From an uncultured Eubacteriales bacterium (GTDB lineage: Bacteria > Bacillota > Clostridia > Lachnospirales > Lachnospiraceae), in assembly GCA_900314555.1 (NCBI GenBank), contig OMVQ01000059.1, positions 1-64,000 on the forward strand: 64,000 bases of DNA, written 5' to 3'. Below are positions 1 to 8,652 of this stretch, one piece after another (the stretch's first letter is position 1; each line of letters starts with the position of its first letter). The notes beneath the pieces are model-generated. The model was not told the DNA's origin. It saw nothing but the letters and a program-made list of their open reading frames with translations, and did not search any database. A program made the position numbers and the translations under genes.

Positions 1-2
1 AC

Positions 3-83
3 TGGGGATTTTCAAGGTTGAAAACTGCTTATGCTATATATATCGATGAAGAGCACTATAGAGAGGAAGGATTTATTGAATGA
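3..83 (+). CDS. C-terminal tail of an upstream gene (partial)
   Basis: One frame is open from the window edge to a TGA at 81-83 and gives 26 residues ending in EEGFIE, with a plausible mix of aromatic and charged residues. It is probably the end of a protein that starts outside the window. No family can be assigned from so little sequence, and an unrelated chance open frame is possible. Confidence 0.35.
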   Translation, partial: WGFSRLKTAYAIYIDEEHYREEGFIE

Positions 84-213
84 TAAATAGGCGATAAGCA
101 AGATTTATCACAGGCGATAAATTTTGCGAAATTTTCAAATAGCTTTCTGTATGATAATATCTAATCAATCCAGTTAAGGAGAATAATTATCATTAAGAGG
201 AAGAAGATGAATC

Positions 214-303
214 ATGATGAACAGAGAAATGTGTAAATGTTGTAATATGTGTTGTAAAAGTTCTGTATGTAAAAATATGGTTTGTTTTCTGAACACTTTT
301 TGA
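214..303 (+). CDS. Cys-rich leader peptide (29 aa) upstream of cysK
   Basis: A 29-residue ORF starts at ATG 214 (or 217) behind the purine-rich ribosome binding site AGAGGAAG (196-203). Seven of 29 residues are Cys (positions 7, 9, 10, 13, 14, 19, 24), every one coded TGT, and there are also five Met. It ends 23 nt before a strong intrinsic terminator that precedes cysteine synthase. This is the layout of a classic attenuation leader: ribosome stalling at Cys codons under cysteine shortage would favour read-through into cysK. The attenuation role is inferred. An alternative is a small thiol- or metal-binding peptide. No competing antiterminator fold was worked out. Confidence 0.6.
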   Translation: MMNREMCKCCNMCCKSSVCKNMVCFLNTF

Positions 304-325
304 TAAGAACTGTTATGTATTTAGC

Positions 326-364
326 AGCAGCCATCACATCAAAAGTGTGCCGGCTGCTTTTTTT
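326..364 (+). terminator. Attenuator-like terminator before cysK
   Basis: AGCAGCC (326-332) pairs with GGCTGCT (352-358), with an inner CACA/TGTG stem (335-338/346-349), followed by a T run to 364. It lies between the Cys-rich leader peptide and the cysK ribosome binding site, so transcription of cysK must pass it. This fits regulated termination. Confidence 0.75.
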
Positions 365-399
365 AAAATAATATGATTTATTTAAAGGAGGATAAGCAT

Positions 400-1335
400 A
401 TGAGCGAAATTAAAGAAAGTGCATTGGAACTGATTGGAGGAACACCTATTTTAAAATTGAACAGGTATGCAAAGAAGAGAGAAATTACTGAGGCAACAGT
501 ACTTGCAAAATTAGAATACTTAAATCCGGCAGGTTCCGTAAAGGATCGTATTGCCCAGGCAATGATTGAAGATGCAGAAAAGAATGGAAAGTTAAAACCA
601 GGTGCAACAATCATTGAACCTACAAGTGGTAATACCGGTATAGGTCTTGCAGCAGTTGCAGCAGCAAAGGGATATAAAGCAATTTTAACACTTCCGGATA
701 CTATGAGTGTGGAACGTAGAAATCTTCTGAAAGCATATGGTGCAGAACTGGTGTTAACTGAAGGTGCAAAGGGAATGAAAGGAGCAATTGCAAAAGCTGA
801 GGAGATTAATAAAGAAATTGAAGGCTCAGTTATTTTAGGACAGTTTGTGAATCCTGCAAATCCAAAGATTCATAAGGAAACAACAGGACCTGAGATTTGG
901 AAACAGACAGATGGCAAGGTTGATATATTTATTGCAGGTGTTGGTACAGGTGGAACAATTACAGGAGTTGGTGAATACTTAAAAGAACAGAATCCAAACG
1001 TTAAGATTGTGGCAGTAGAACCGGCATCAAGTGCAGTACTTTCAACAGGTAAGCCGGGAGCACATAAGATTCAGGGTATTGGAGCAGGATTTGTGCCGGA
1101 GGTACTCAATACAAAGGTATATGATGAAATCATTACAATTGAGAATGAAGACGCATTTGCAGAAGGAAAAGCATTTGCTGTTTCAGAGGGTATCTTAGTC
1201 GGTATATCATCAGGTGCAGCTCTTAAGGCAGCAGAGATACTTGCAAAGAGACCGGAGAATAAAGGTAAAACAATCGTTGCGCTGCTTCCGGATTCTGGCG
1301 ACCGTTATCTTTCAACAGCATTGTTTAATTCATAA
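400..1335 (+). CDS. cysK: Cysteine synthase (O-acetylserine sulfhydrylase)
   Basis: This 311-residue PLP enzyme forms L-cysteine from O-acetylserine and sulfide in the cytoplasm. The PLP lysine is K48 in NPAGSVKDR. The substrate loop TSGNTG follows at 75-80, then the phosphate-binding GTGGT, the canonical [12 protein letters not shown] segment and SSGAA near the C-terminus. Length matches the family. The ATG at 400 is chosen because AAAGGAGG (384-391) sits 8 nt upstream; an in-frame ATG at 373 has no such site. Of the three CysK-type genes in this cluster it is the only one with fully canonical motifs. It lies behind the Cys-rich leader and attenuator and is followed by a YezD-like gene. Confidence 0.93.
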   Translation: MSEIKESALELIGGTPILKLNRYAKKREITEATVLAKLEYLNPAGSVKDRIAQAMIEDAEKNGKLKPGATIIEPTSGNTGIGLAAVAAAKGYKAILTLPDTMSVERRNLLKAYGAELVLTEGAKGMKGAIAKAEEINKEIEGSVILGQFVNPANPKIHKETTGPEIWKQTDGKVDIFIAGVGTGGTITGVGEYLKEQNPNVKIVAVEPASSAVLSTGKPGAHKIQGIGAGFVPEVLNTKVYDEIITIENEDAFAEGKAFAVSEGILVGISSGAALKAAEILAKRPENKGKTIVALLPDSGDRYLSTALFNS

Positions 1336-1361
1336 ATCTTTAATCCCGGGGAGGTGGTTTT

Positions 1362-1520
1362 ATGAGCAATGAAGTCAATACAATAAAGAATGATAAATCC
1401 TATCTGACCGAAGTGGAACATTATGTAAATGACATAAGATATGGAAGTGTTACTTTAATTGTCCAGGACGGTAAAGTAATACAAATCGACAAAACTGAAA
1501 AAATAAGAATAAAGAACTGA
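1362..1520 (+). CDS. YezD-like (DUF2292) small protein
   Basis: This 52-residue protein starts at ATG 1362 behind GGGGAGGTGG, 26 nt after cysK. The core IRYGSVTLIVQDGKVIQID, followed by Lys-Thr-Glu-Lys-Ile-Arg, is the signature of the YezD/DUF2292 family. From memory these small proteins occur beside sulfur and cysteine genes in Firmicutes, but no biochemical function is known to me. It is probably cotranscribed with cysK and shares the terminator just downstream. Confidence 0.8.
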   Translation: MSNEVNTIKNDKSYLTEVEHYVNDIRYGSVTLIVQDGKVIQIDKTEKIRIKN

Positions 1521-1528
1521 CTGGAAAG

Positions 1529-1580
1529 ACCAGAGGTTTTACGGAAATGATTATGAACGTAAAATCTCTGGTTTTCTTTA
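1529..1580 (+). terminator. Intrinsic terminator after cysK-yezD
   Basis: ACCAGAG..TTTTACG (from 1529) pairs with CGTAAAA..CTCTGGT (to 1572) around a loop of about 14 nt, followed by TTTTCTTTATTTT. It separates the cysK unit from the tRNA-like element and nifB-like gene. Confidence 0.85.
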
Positions 1581-1598
1581 TTTTATAAAATTATATGA

Positions 1599-1668
1599 GA
1601 TGCCGTAGCCGCTGGAATGGCATAGGTTTGCAAAGCTGAAGTTGGTGGTTCGAGTCCATCCGGTATCG
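1599..1668 (+). tRNA. tRNA-Cys-like cloverleaf (anticodon GCA), atypical
   Basis: A full cloverleaf can be drawn: acceptor GATGCCG (1599-1605) with CGGTATC (1661-1667, one G-U pair), a 3-bp D stem GCC/GGC, anticodon loop TTGCAAA with GCA at 1630-1632, a 4-nt variable loop, and T arm GGTGG-TTCGAGT-CCATC. It departs from ordinary tRNA-Cys. The discriminator is G (1668), whereas CysRS normally requires U73. The anticodon stem has an A-G mismatch and two wobbles, the D loop is short, and no CCA is encoded. It may be a specialised or decayed tRNA-Cys, or a tRNA mimic in the leader of the nifB-like mRNA. Confidence 0.6.
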
Positions 1669-1720
1669 TTAGCGGTTGTTTTAAACCGTAAATGAAATAA
1701 GATAAGAAAGCAGGTGTCAT

Positions 1721-2585
1721 ATGAGTAATACATATAAAGATTTGCAAAATTCTCATCCGTGCTTTGGTGGACAAAAAAATAATGCAGGAAGAATACATTT
1801 ACCTGTAAGTCCGGGATGCAATATTGCCTGCAGATTTTGTGACCGTACGATTAATGATGTGGAAGAAAGGCCCGGAGTTACATCGAAGGTTCTAAAACCG
1901 GAGGAATGTGAAGAGATATTAAGAAAAGCTTTGGAAATCTGTCCGGATATTAAAGTGGCAGGTATTGCAGGGCCGGGCGATACACTTGCATCTGATAATG
2001 CCTTAAAGACATTTGAAATCGTGAAAGAGAAATTTCCGGATTTAATTAAATGTATGAGTACAAACGGACTACTTTTAAATGAAAGAGCTGATGATGTAAT
2101 CAGTGTTGGAATTGATTCTCTTACAGTTACAGTGAATGCAGTAGATCCGGAAATTGAGAATAAACTCAATGCATATATAATCTATCATGGTAAGAAAATT
2201 GATGGAGTGGAAGGCGCGAAGATTCTGATTGAAAATCAGCTTGCAGGAATTAGAAAGGTTGCAGCAGCAGGGATTACGATTAAGGTTAATACGGTACTTG
2301 TACCGGAGATAAATGGAGATCATATCGAAGAAATTGCAAAGACCGTCAAAGAAGCCGGTGCAAGTATTTATAATATTATACCTTTGATACCACAACATGA
2401 ATTAAAAAATTATAAAGCACCTACATGTGTCGAAATCGACCAGGCAAGGACGAGGGCATCAAAATATATTGATGTATTCAGACATTGTCAGCGTTGTAGG
2501 GCAGATGCAGTCGGCGTTCCGGGTAAATCAGAATTTGGTGATCAGATTTATCAGAGGAGACTGAATGTGAAGGAGACTTTCTCAC

Positions 2586-2593
<8 letters not shown>
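1721..2593 (+). CDS. nifB: NifB-like radical SAM cofactor-assembly protein
   Basis: This 290-residue protein resembles NifB, which fuses Fe-S clusters with a SAM-derived carbon to make the 8Fe core (NifB-co) of nitrogenase cofactors. The radical SAM motif CxxxCxxC is C33/C37/C40. The HPCFGG segment (12-17) and HC-x2-C (255-259, followed by RADAVG) match the extra NifB cysteine and histidine ligands for the precursor clusters. AGPGDTLA, STNG and NTVLVPEINGDH segments are also NifB-type. The usual C-terminal NifX domain is absent and is encoded by the next gene, which overlaps by 8 nt. Its presence predicts that the DK-like proteins downstream carry a NifB-derived cofactor rather than a plain 4Fe-4S cluster. 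Confidence 0.88.
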
Positions 2594-3807
<1,214 letters not shown>

Positions 3808-3821
3808 GGAGGATTCATAGT

Positions 3822-4817
3822 ATGGGAATTAGCAAATCAATTACAGAATTAGTTGGCAGAACACCTTTATTGGAATTAAGTAATTATGAAAATAAGCATA
3901 AATTGGATGCACGAATTCTGGTAAAGCTTGAGTATTTCAATCCAAATCAGAGTGTTAAAGACAGAATTGCACTGGCAATGGTTGAGGATGCAGAAAAGAA
4001 AGGGCTTTTGAAACCAGGATATACCATAGTAGAAACAACCAGTGGAAATACAGGTATAGGACTTGCAGCAATTGCCGCAAGCAAAGGATATAAATTCCGT
4101 GTATACATACAGGATCAGGTAAGTGAAGAACGATTTAAGGTTATAAAAGCCTTTGGTGGTGAAACAATTAAGCTTTCCGAAGAACCTGCCGTAGCAAGAA
4201 CTCTGGAGGAAACAAATGGTGATTTTGTAGCTGCAATTAAGGCATTGAAAGAGCAGGTTTTAGATAAAGAAGAAAATATATTCTTTGTGGACCAGTGTTC
4301 GAATCCTGCGAATCCGGCAATCCATGAGGCTACTACAGGACCGGAGATATGGGCAGATACAGAGGGGAATGTGGATATTCTGGTTGCTAATGTCGGTACC
4401 GGAGGAACGGTATCAGGTACTGGTAAATTCTTAAAGAGTAAGAATCCCGAATTAAAGGTGGTAGCAATCCAGCCGGGACAAAATTCACTGCCAAGTGATA
4501 GTAATCCGGAACCGGAAGAAATAACAGGTGTACATCCTTTTGAAGGTGTACCTGTTGAACGTATACCGGCAACAATGAATTTGAATATATATGATGAAAA
4601 AATTGAAGTAGAAACAATCGATGCATATAAAGCAGCCAGAGATGCAGCGAAAACGGATGGTATTTTGGTCGGAACATCTTCAGGTGCTGCAATATATGCG
4701 GCAACAGAACTGGCAAAACGACCTGAAAATAAAGGAAAGACAATCGTTGCCGTTTTACCGGATACAGGACTAAGGTATCTTTCTACGAATTTGTTTAATG
4801 AAGAATATCAGGGATAG
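3822..4817 (+). CDS. Divergent cysteine synthase-family PLP enzyme (second copy)
   Basis: This 331-residue CysK/CBS-fold protein starts behind AAGGAGG, directly between the nifH-like and nifD-like genes. PLP lysine K46 (NPNQSVKDR), TTSGNTG, GTGGT and SSGAA are all kept, so it is probably active. Two things differ from canonical CysK. The [10 protein letters not shown] segment, which shapes the active-site entrance and SAT contact, is replaced by a TGVHPFEGVPVERIP stretch, and about 15 residues are inserted before the DQCSNPANP segment. These suggest a nucleophile or acceptor other than sulfide plus O-acetylserine. Its position inside the nif-like operon implies it handles the product of the reductase; this is inference. 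Confidence 0.85.
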   Translation: MGISKSITELVGRTPLLELSNYENKHKLDARILVKLEYFNPNQSVKDRIALAMVEDAEKKGLLKPGYTIVETTSGNTGIGLAAIAASKGYKFRVYIQDQVSEERFKVIKAFGGETIKLSEEPAVARTLEETNGDFVAAIKALKEQVLDKEENIFFVDQCSNPANPAIHEATTGPEIWADTEGNVDILVANVGTGGTVSGTGKFLKSKNPELKVVAIQPGQNSLPSDSNPEPEEITGVHPFEGVPVERIPATMNLNIYDEKIEVETIDAYKAARDAAKTDGILVGTSSGAAIYAATELAKRPENKGKTIVAVLPDTGLRYLSTNLFNEEYQG

Positions 4818-4829
4818 GAGTGAAATTAT

Positions 4830-6296
4830 ATGCCAGTGAATTTGTCAAATTCAAATGTAGCAACAAGAGAGAACCGTATTGGTTCCATTACCGGCTATGT
4901 TGGAACATTAAAAGATTTAGCAACCCAGAGTGAATGTGGAACATTAAAGGGCTGTTCAAGATGTTTTTCACAATCCAGCACATGTCTTTCAATGTGTGGA
5001 TTAGGACAGTTAGCAGGAATACGTGATGTTGCCATTATTCATCATGGACCGGCAGGATGTTCTGTTACGGGAGCAGGATCTTATTATATGTCAAAGGTTA
5101 TGTCAAAAAAGAGAGGTGTAACCAGTGATACAGTTTATGTTGGAACTGATATGAATGAAAATGACACAATTTTTGGTTCTACTGAGAAACTGAGAAATAT
5201 CATTTTAGAAGTGAATAAAAGATATAAACCAAAAGCAATTTTTGTATCAAGTTCATGTGCAACAGGTATTATCGGTGAGGATATTGACAGCATTGTTGAT
5301 GAAGTCCGTGAGGAAGTCGGAGTACCTATTGTAGCGGTACACTGCGAAGGTTTCAAATCGAGAATATGGGCAACAGGATTTGATATATCTGACCATGCAA
5401 TTATGCAGGAGATTGTAAAACCTCCAAGAGAAGGCGTTAAGACAAATAAGATTAATTTTAAAAATTTCTATGAGAGTGCAAGACCGGAGATTATTGAAAT
5501 ATTTAAAAATTTTGATTTAGAGCCTGTATTTTTATATTGTAATTCAACTATAGAGGAGCTGTCACATTTATCAGAAAGTGTTGCAACGACCTGTATATGT
5601 GGTACTTTAGGTAACTATCTTGGTAATGCATTGGAAGAAAAATATGGTGTTCCGTATGTAAGAAGTATTAATCAGTGTGGTATTACAGGATTTGAGACAT
5701 GGCTTCGTGAAATCGGAAAAGTTACCGGAAGAAGTGAAAAGGTAGAAAAATATATCGAAGAACAGCGGGCTATTTATATTCCGCAGATTGAAGAAGTGAA
5801 GAAGGAACTGAAGGGGCTTACGGCAGTTCTTGGTATGGGACCGGGATATACCTTTGAGGTATCAAGAGTACTGGATGAACTTGGAATTAAGGTTGTCTGG
5901 GCACTTGCATGGCATTATGACAAGAAGTATGAAAATGGTGATGTACCACCTTCTATGAAATATCTGTTAGATAATGATATTGATTTTGAAGCAAGCGTTG
6001 CAGACCAGCAGAATTATGAGGTTATGAATATTCTGAATAAATATCAGCCGGATATGTATTTATCACGTCATCCGGGTTCTACCGTATGGGCAATCAAGAA
6101 CGGAACTCCGGCAATCTATGTAGCTGATGAATATATGATATTTGGATATAAACATACTTTGGAATTTGCAAAGACCATTTTAGATGCAATAAGAAATCGA
6201 AGCTTTGAGGAAAATCTGGCAAAGCGTTCGAAACTGCCATACACAGACTGGTGGTATCAGCAGAATGTGGACGCATTTTTAGAGGAGGTGAAGTAA
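4830..6296 (+). CDS. NifD/NifE-like nitrogenase component, first pair
   Basis: This 488-residue alpha-type subunit keeps the three P-cluster-type cysteines C52, C77 (HHGPAGC) and C143 (SSSCATGIIGEDID) and the cofactor cysteine C257 (16 residues before YGVP, as C275 in NifD). In the CEGF loop W180 and F184 replace NifD Gln191 and His195, and no histidine occupies the His442 position near the C-terminus. Loss of that ligand with retention of the Cys resembles NifE, so this pair may be a cofactor scaffold. An N-terminal stretch with extra cysteines C36, C42, C45 and C56 could hold another cluster. It is tightly linked to the next gene (1 nt gap). Confidence 0.85.
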   Translation: MPVNLSNSNVATRENRIGSITGYVGTLKDLATQSECGTLKGCSRCFSQSSTCLSMCGLGQLAGIRDVAIIHHGPAGCSVTGAGSYYMSKVMSKKRGVTSDTVYVGTDMNENDTIFGSTEKLRNIILEVNKRYKPKAIFVSSSCATGIIGEDIDSIVDEVREEVGVPIVAVHCEGFKSRIWATGFDISDHAIMQEIVKPPREGVKTNKINFKNFYESARPEIIEIFKNFDLEPVFLYCNSTIEELSHLSESVATTCICGTLGNYLGNALEEKYGVPYVRSINQCGITGFETWLREIGKVTGRSEKVEKYIEEQRAIYIPQIEEVKKELKGLTAVLGMGPGYTFEVSRVLDELGIKVVWALAWHYDKKYENGDVPPSMKYLLDNDIDFEASVADQQNYEVMNILNKYQPDMYLSRHPGSTVWAIKNGTPAIYVADEYMIFGYKHTLEFAKTILDAIRNRSFEENLAKRSKLPYTDWWYQQNVDAFLEEVK

Positions 6297-6297
6297 A

Positions 6298-7596
6298 ATG
6301 GCAAAACTTTTAGATAAACAAAGATATAAGTGTGCACTTGGTGCTATGCAGACCGTTCAGGCAATTGAGCGTGCTTTGCCAATACTTCATTCGGGACCGG
6401 GGTGTGCACAGAAACTTTCAGAATCAACAGGAAGTTCCGGATATTTTTCGCCTAATATTTTTCCATGTACAAGTATTAATGAGAAAGATGTAGTATTTGG
6501 TGGAGTAAAGAAACTGAATTCTACAATTGAAAATGCATTAAAGGTCATTGATGCTGATTTGTATGTGGTTCTGACAGGATGTATTCCTGAGATTGTAGGT
6601 GACGATTCCGGTGAAGTGGTGTCAAGATTCGAAGATGCTGATAAACCAGTAATCTATGCGCCAACAGCAGGTTTTAAGGGAAATAACTACAAAGGTCATG
6701 AGCAGGTTGTAGATGCAATCATTGATCAGTACCTGAAGAAAACGGATAAAAAGCAAAAAGGTCTTGTAAATATCTGGGCTGATGTTCCATATCAGGATTT
6801 ATTCTGGCTTGGAAATATCAGAGAACTTGAAAAATTAATTAAGGAATTGGGACTTACACCTAATACAATCTTTGGCTTTAAAAGAGGAATCAATAATATT
6901 AATAAGATTCCTGAGGCAGAATTTAACCTACTGGTATCTCCTTGGGTAGGTCTTGGCAATATGAAGAAAATGGAGCGAAAACTAGGTATACCATATCTTC
7001 ATTATCCTACACTTCCAATCGGTGCAACGGAGACAAGTAAATTCCTAAGAACAGTCGGAGAATTTGCAGGAGTTGATAAAGAAAAGGTCGAATCTGTAAT
7101 AAAGGAACATGAAGATTATTATTATTATCTGATTGAGAGATATGCAGATTTATTCCTTGAGAACCGAGTTATTAATAAACAGTTTACTGTTATTGCTGAT
7201 GCGCAATATTCACTGGGTATAACAAAATTCCTTGTAAATGATTTAGGACTTGTTCCGGCAAAGCAGTTTGTTGTAGATGATACACCTAAAGCCTACAGAG
7301 ACCAGATTACAGAGGAATTTAAGAAACTTAATTTTGGACTTGAAGCAGAGGTTTCATTTGAAACAGATGGATACAAAATTCATGAAGAGATTAAGCAGCA
7401 CGATTATCATGGATATCCACTTATTCTTGGAGGATATTATGAAAAGGAAGTTACTGAAAAGTTGAAAGGAAATTTCCTTAATATATCATGGCCGGTACAG
7501 GATAAAGTTGTATTTGATGATTTTTATGTTGGATATACCGGAGGAATCCGATTAATAGAGGATATTTATACGGTAGCGGTTCAGAGATTTAATTAA
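6298..7596 (+). CDS. NifK/NifN-like nitrogenase component, first pair
   Basis: This 432-residue beta-type subunit is partner of the preceding D/E-like protein. The three cluster cysteines are C12, C36 (HSGPGCA) and C95 (LTGCIPEIVGDD). It lacks the long N-terminal extension of Mo-NifK (about 520 residues), as in many nitrogenase-like and NifN proteins. With all three cysteines on both subunits, a P-cluster-like or 4Fe-4S site at the interface is plausible. Whether the pair is catalytic or a NifEN-like scaffold is undecided; the missing His in the partner favours scaffold. Confidence 0.85.
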   Translation: MAKLLDKQRYKCALGAMQTVQAIERALPILHSGPGCAQKLSESTGSSGYFSPNIFPCTSINEKDVVFGGVKKLNSTIENALKVIDADLYVVLTGCIPEIVGDDSGEVVSRFEDADKPVIYAPTAGFKGNNYKGHEQVVDAIIDQYLKKTDKKQKGLVNIWADVPYQDLFWLGNIRELEKLIKELGLTPNTIFGFKRGINNINKIPEAEFNLLVSPWVGLGNMKKMERKLGIPYLHYPTLPIGATETSKFLRTVGEFAGVDKEKVESVIKEHEDYYYYLIERYADLFLENRVINKQFTVIADAQYSLGITKFLVNDLGLVPAKQFVVDDTPKAYRDQITEEFKKLNFGLEAEVSFETDGYKIHEEIKQHDYHGYPLILGGYYEKEVTEKLKGNFLNISWPVQDKVVFDDFYVGYTGGIRLIEDIYTVAVQRFN

Positions 7597-7610
7597 AATA
7601 TATTGAGAAG

Positions 7611-7644
7611 CTGCCTGTGAACTATATTATAGATTTACAGGCAG
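7611..7644 (+). other. Intergenic hairpin between NifK-like and NifX-like genes
   Basis: CTGCCTGT (7611-7618) and ACAGGCAG (7637-7644) form a perfect 8-bp stem. The following bases (TTATCAT) are not a strong T run, so this is more likely an mRNA-processing or partial-attenuation hairpin than a full terminator. Confidence 0.55.
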
Positions 7645-7669
7645 TTATCATATGGCAGGAGGTGTTAGT

Positions 7670-8095
7670 TTGGCTTATAAGATTGCAGTTGGTTCTTCAG
7701 ACGGGATTTATGTAAATTTGAAGTTTGGTGAAGTTACAAAATTTCTGATTTATGAGGTAACGGATGAAGTCAGGCTGATAGAAGAAAGAATCGTTATTAA
7801 CGACACAGAAATACAGAAAACCAATGAAGATTCATGTAGTACATCAGGCTGTGGTAATGCTGGGTGTGGTGGAAATGGCGGTGGCTGTAATGGCTCTTTA
7901 GATGTAATCTCAAAAGTATCGCTGATTTCTGATTGCAGATGTGTTGTATGTAAAAAAATAGGATTTCAGGCACAGAAGCAGTTTGAGAAGAAAGCAATAT
8001 CCGTATTTGATGTGGAGTGTAAAATTGATGAAGCATTGGAAAAAATAGTCTTTTATTATGGAAAAATAGATAAACATAAATCATTGCGTAAATAA
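7670..8095 (+). CDS. NifX-like protein with Cys/Gly-rich insert
   Basis: This 141-residue protein has the NifX-type start (IAVGSSDGIYVNLKFGEVTK). A Cys/Gly-rich insert (four Cys in CSTSGCGNAGCGGNGGGC) follows, then a second half containing CRCVVCKK. TTG 7670 is taken as the start because AGGAGG (7657-7662) ends 7 nt before it; the in-frame ATG at 7652 overlaps this site and has none of its own. NifX domains carry cofactor precursors. The insert suggests added metal binding. It sits between the two DK-like pairs, where a cofactor carrier from scaffold to catalytic pair would make sense (inference). Confidence 0.75.
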   Translation: MAYKIAVGSSDGIYVNLKFGEVTKFLIYEVTDEVRLIEERIVINDTEIQKTNEDSCSTSGCGNAGCGGNGGGCNGSLDVISKVSLISDCRCVVCKKIGFQAQKQFEKKAISVFDVECKIDEALEKIVFYYGKIDKHKSLRK

Positions 8096-8172
8096 TAGCC
8101 GGTTACGAGAGTAATCGGTATAACTATAGCAAGCAATCATACTATTTTGATAGGAAAACCGGAGGTGATAAC

Positions 8173-8589
8173 TTGTTTATTACAACAAAAGGTAAAAATG
8201 CATTAAAACTTATGATTGACCTTTCTTTGTATCAGGGAGAAGACTATGTGAAGTTAAGGAATATAGCCCAAAGAGAGGATATATCGGAGAAGTATCTGGA
8301 GCAAATTGTTGCCTATCTTCAGAAGTCCGGAAAAGTGAAAAGCAGCAGAGGAAATAATGGAGGTTATCGTTTGGTAAAAGAACCGAAGGACTATACGGTT
8401 GGTGAGATTATCAAATGTTTAGATGGCGATTTGGCACCAACAGATTGCCTGCGTGGAGGCGAAAATATATGTAAGAGAAGAGAACAATGTTTTTGTTATC
8501 CATTATGGTTTAAGCTGGACCAGGCAATGAATGAAGTATTAGAATATACGACACTTCAAGATGTAATTGACTGGAAAAAGGGCAGTTGA
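8173..8589 (+). CDS. Rrf2-family Fe-S transcription regulator (IscR/CymR-like)
   Basis: This 138-residue protein starts at TTG 8173 behind GGAGGTGAT. The winged-helix N-terminus FITTKGKNALKLMIDL is typical of Rrf2 proteins. C92, C100 and C106 (plus C108) form an IscR-like cysteine set that could bind a [2Fe-2S] cluster. CymR, the master regulator of cysteine metabolism in Bacillus, is an Rrf2 protein that works as a complex with CysK. With three CysK-type genes here, a cysteine- or Fe-S-responsive control of this cluster is a reasonable inference. The leader contains a CCGGTT/AACCGG pair (8099-8104/8157-8162) that reaches into its ribosome binding site. Confidence 0.85.
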   Translation: MFITTKGKNALKLMIDLSLYQGEDYVKLRNIAQREDISEKYLEQIVAYLQKSGKVKSSRGNNGGYRLVKEPKDYTVGEIIKCLDGDLAPTDCLRGGENICKRREQCFCYPLWFKLDQAMNEVLEYTTLQDVIDWKKGS

Positions 8590-8652
8590 TAAAGCAAGTA
8601 AAGAGTGTTAAGGATAATAAGTTTGAATATCAAAATTAGAAAGGAAGAGAAT

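Noticed and set aside
180..196. Fur-box-like sequence GAATAATTATCATTAAG before the leader peptide
   Set aside because: Only part of the 19-bp consensus matches and the region is AT-rich; the cysteine leader explains regulation better.
1583..1798. Minus-strand open frame containing GLEPPTSALQTYAIP
   Set aside because: This peptide is the typical false translation of a tRNA; the frame runs through the tRNA-Cys-like cloverleaf and has no ribosome binding site.
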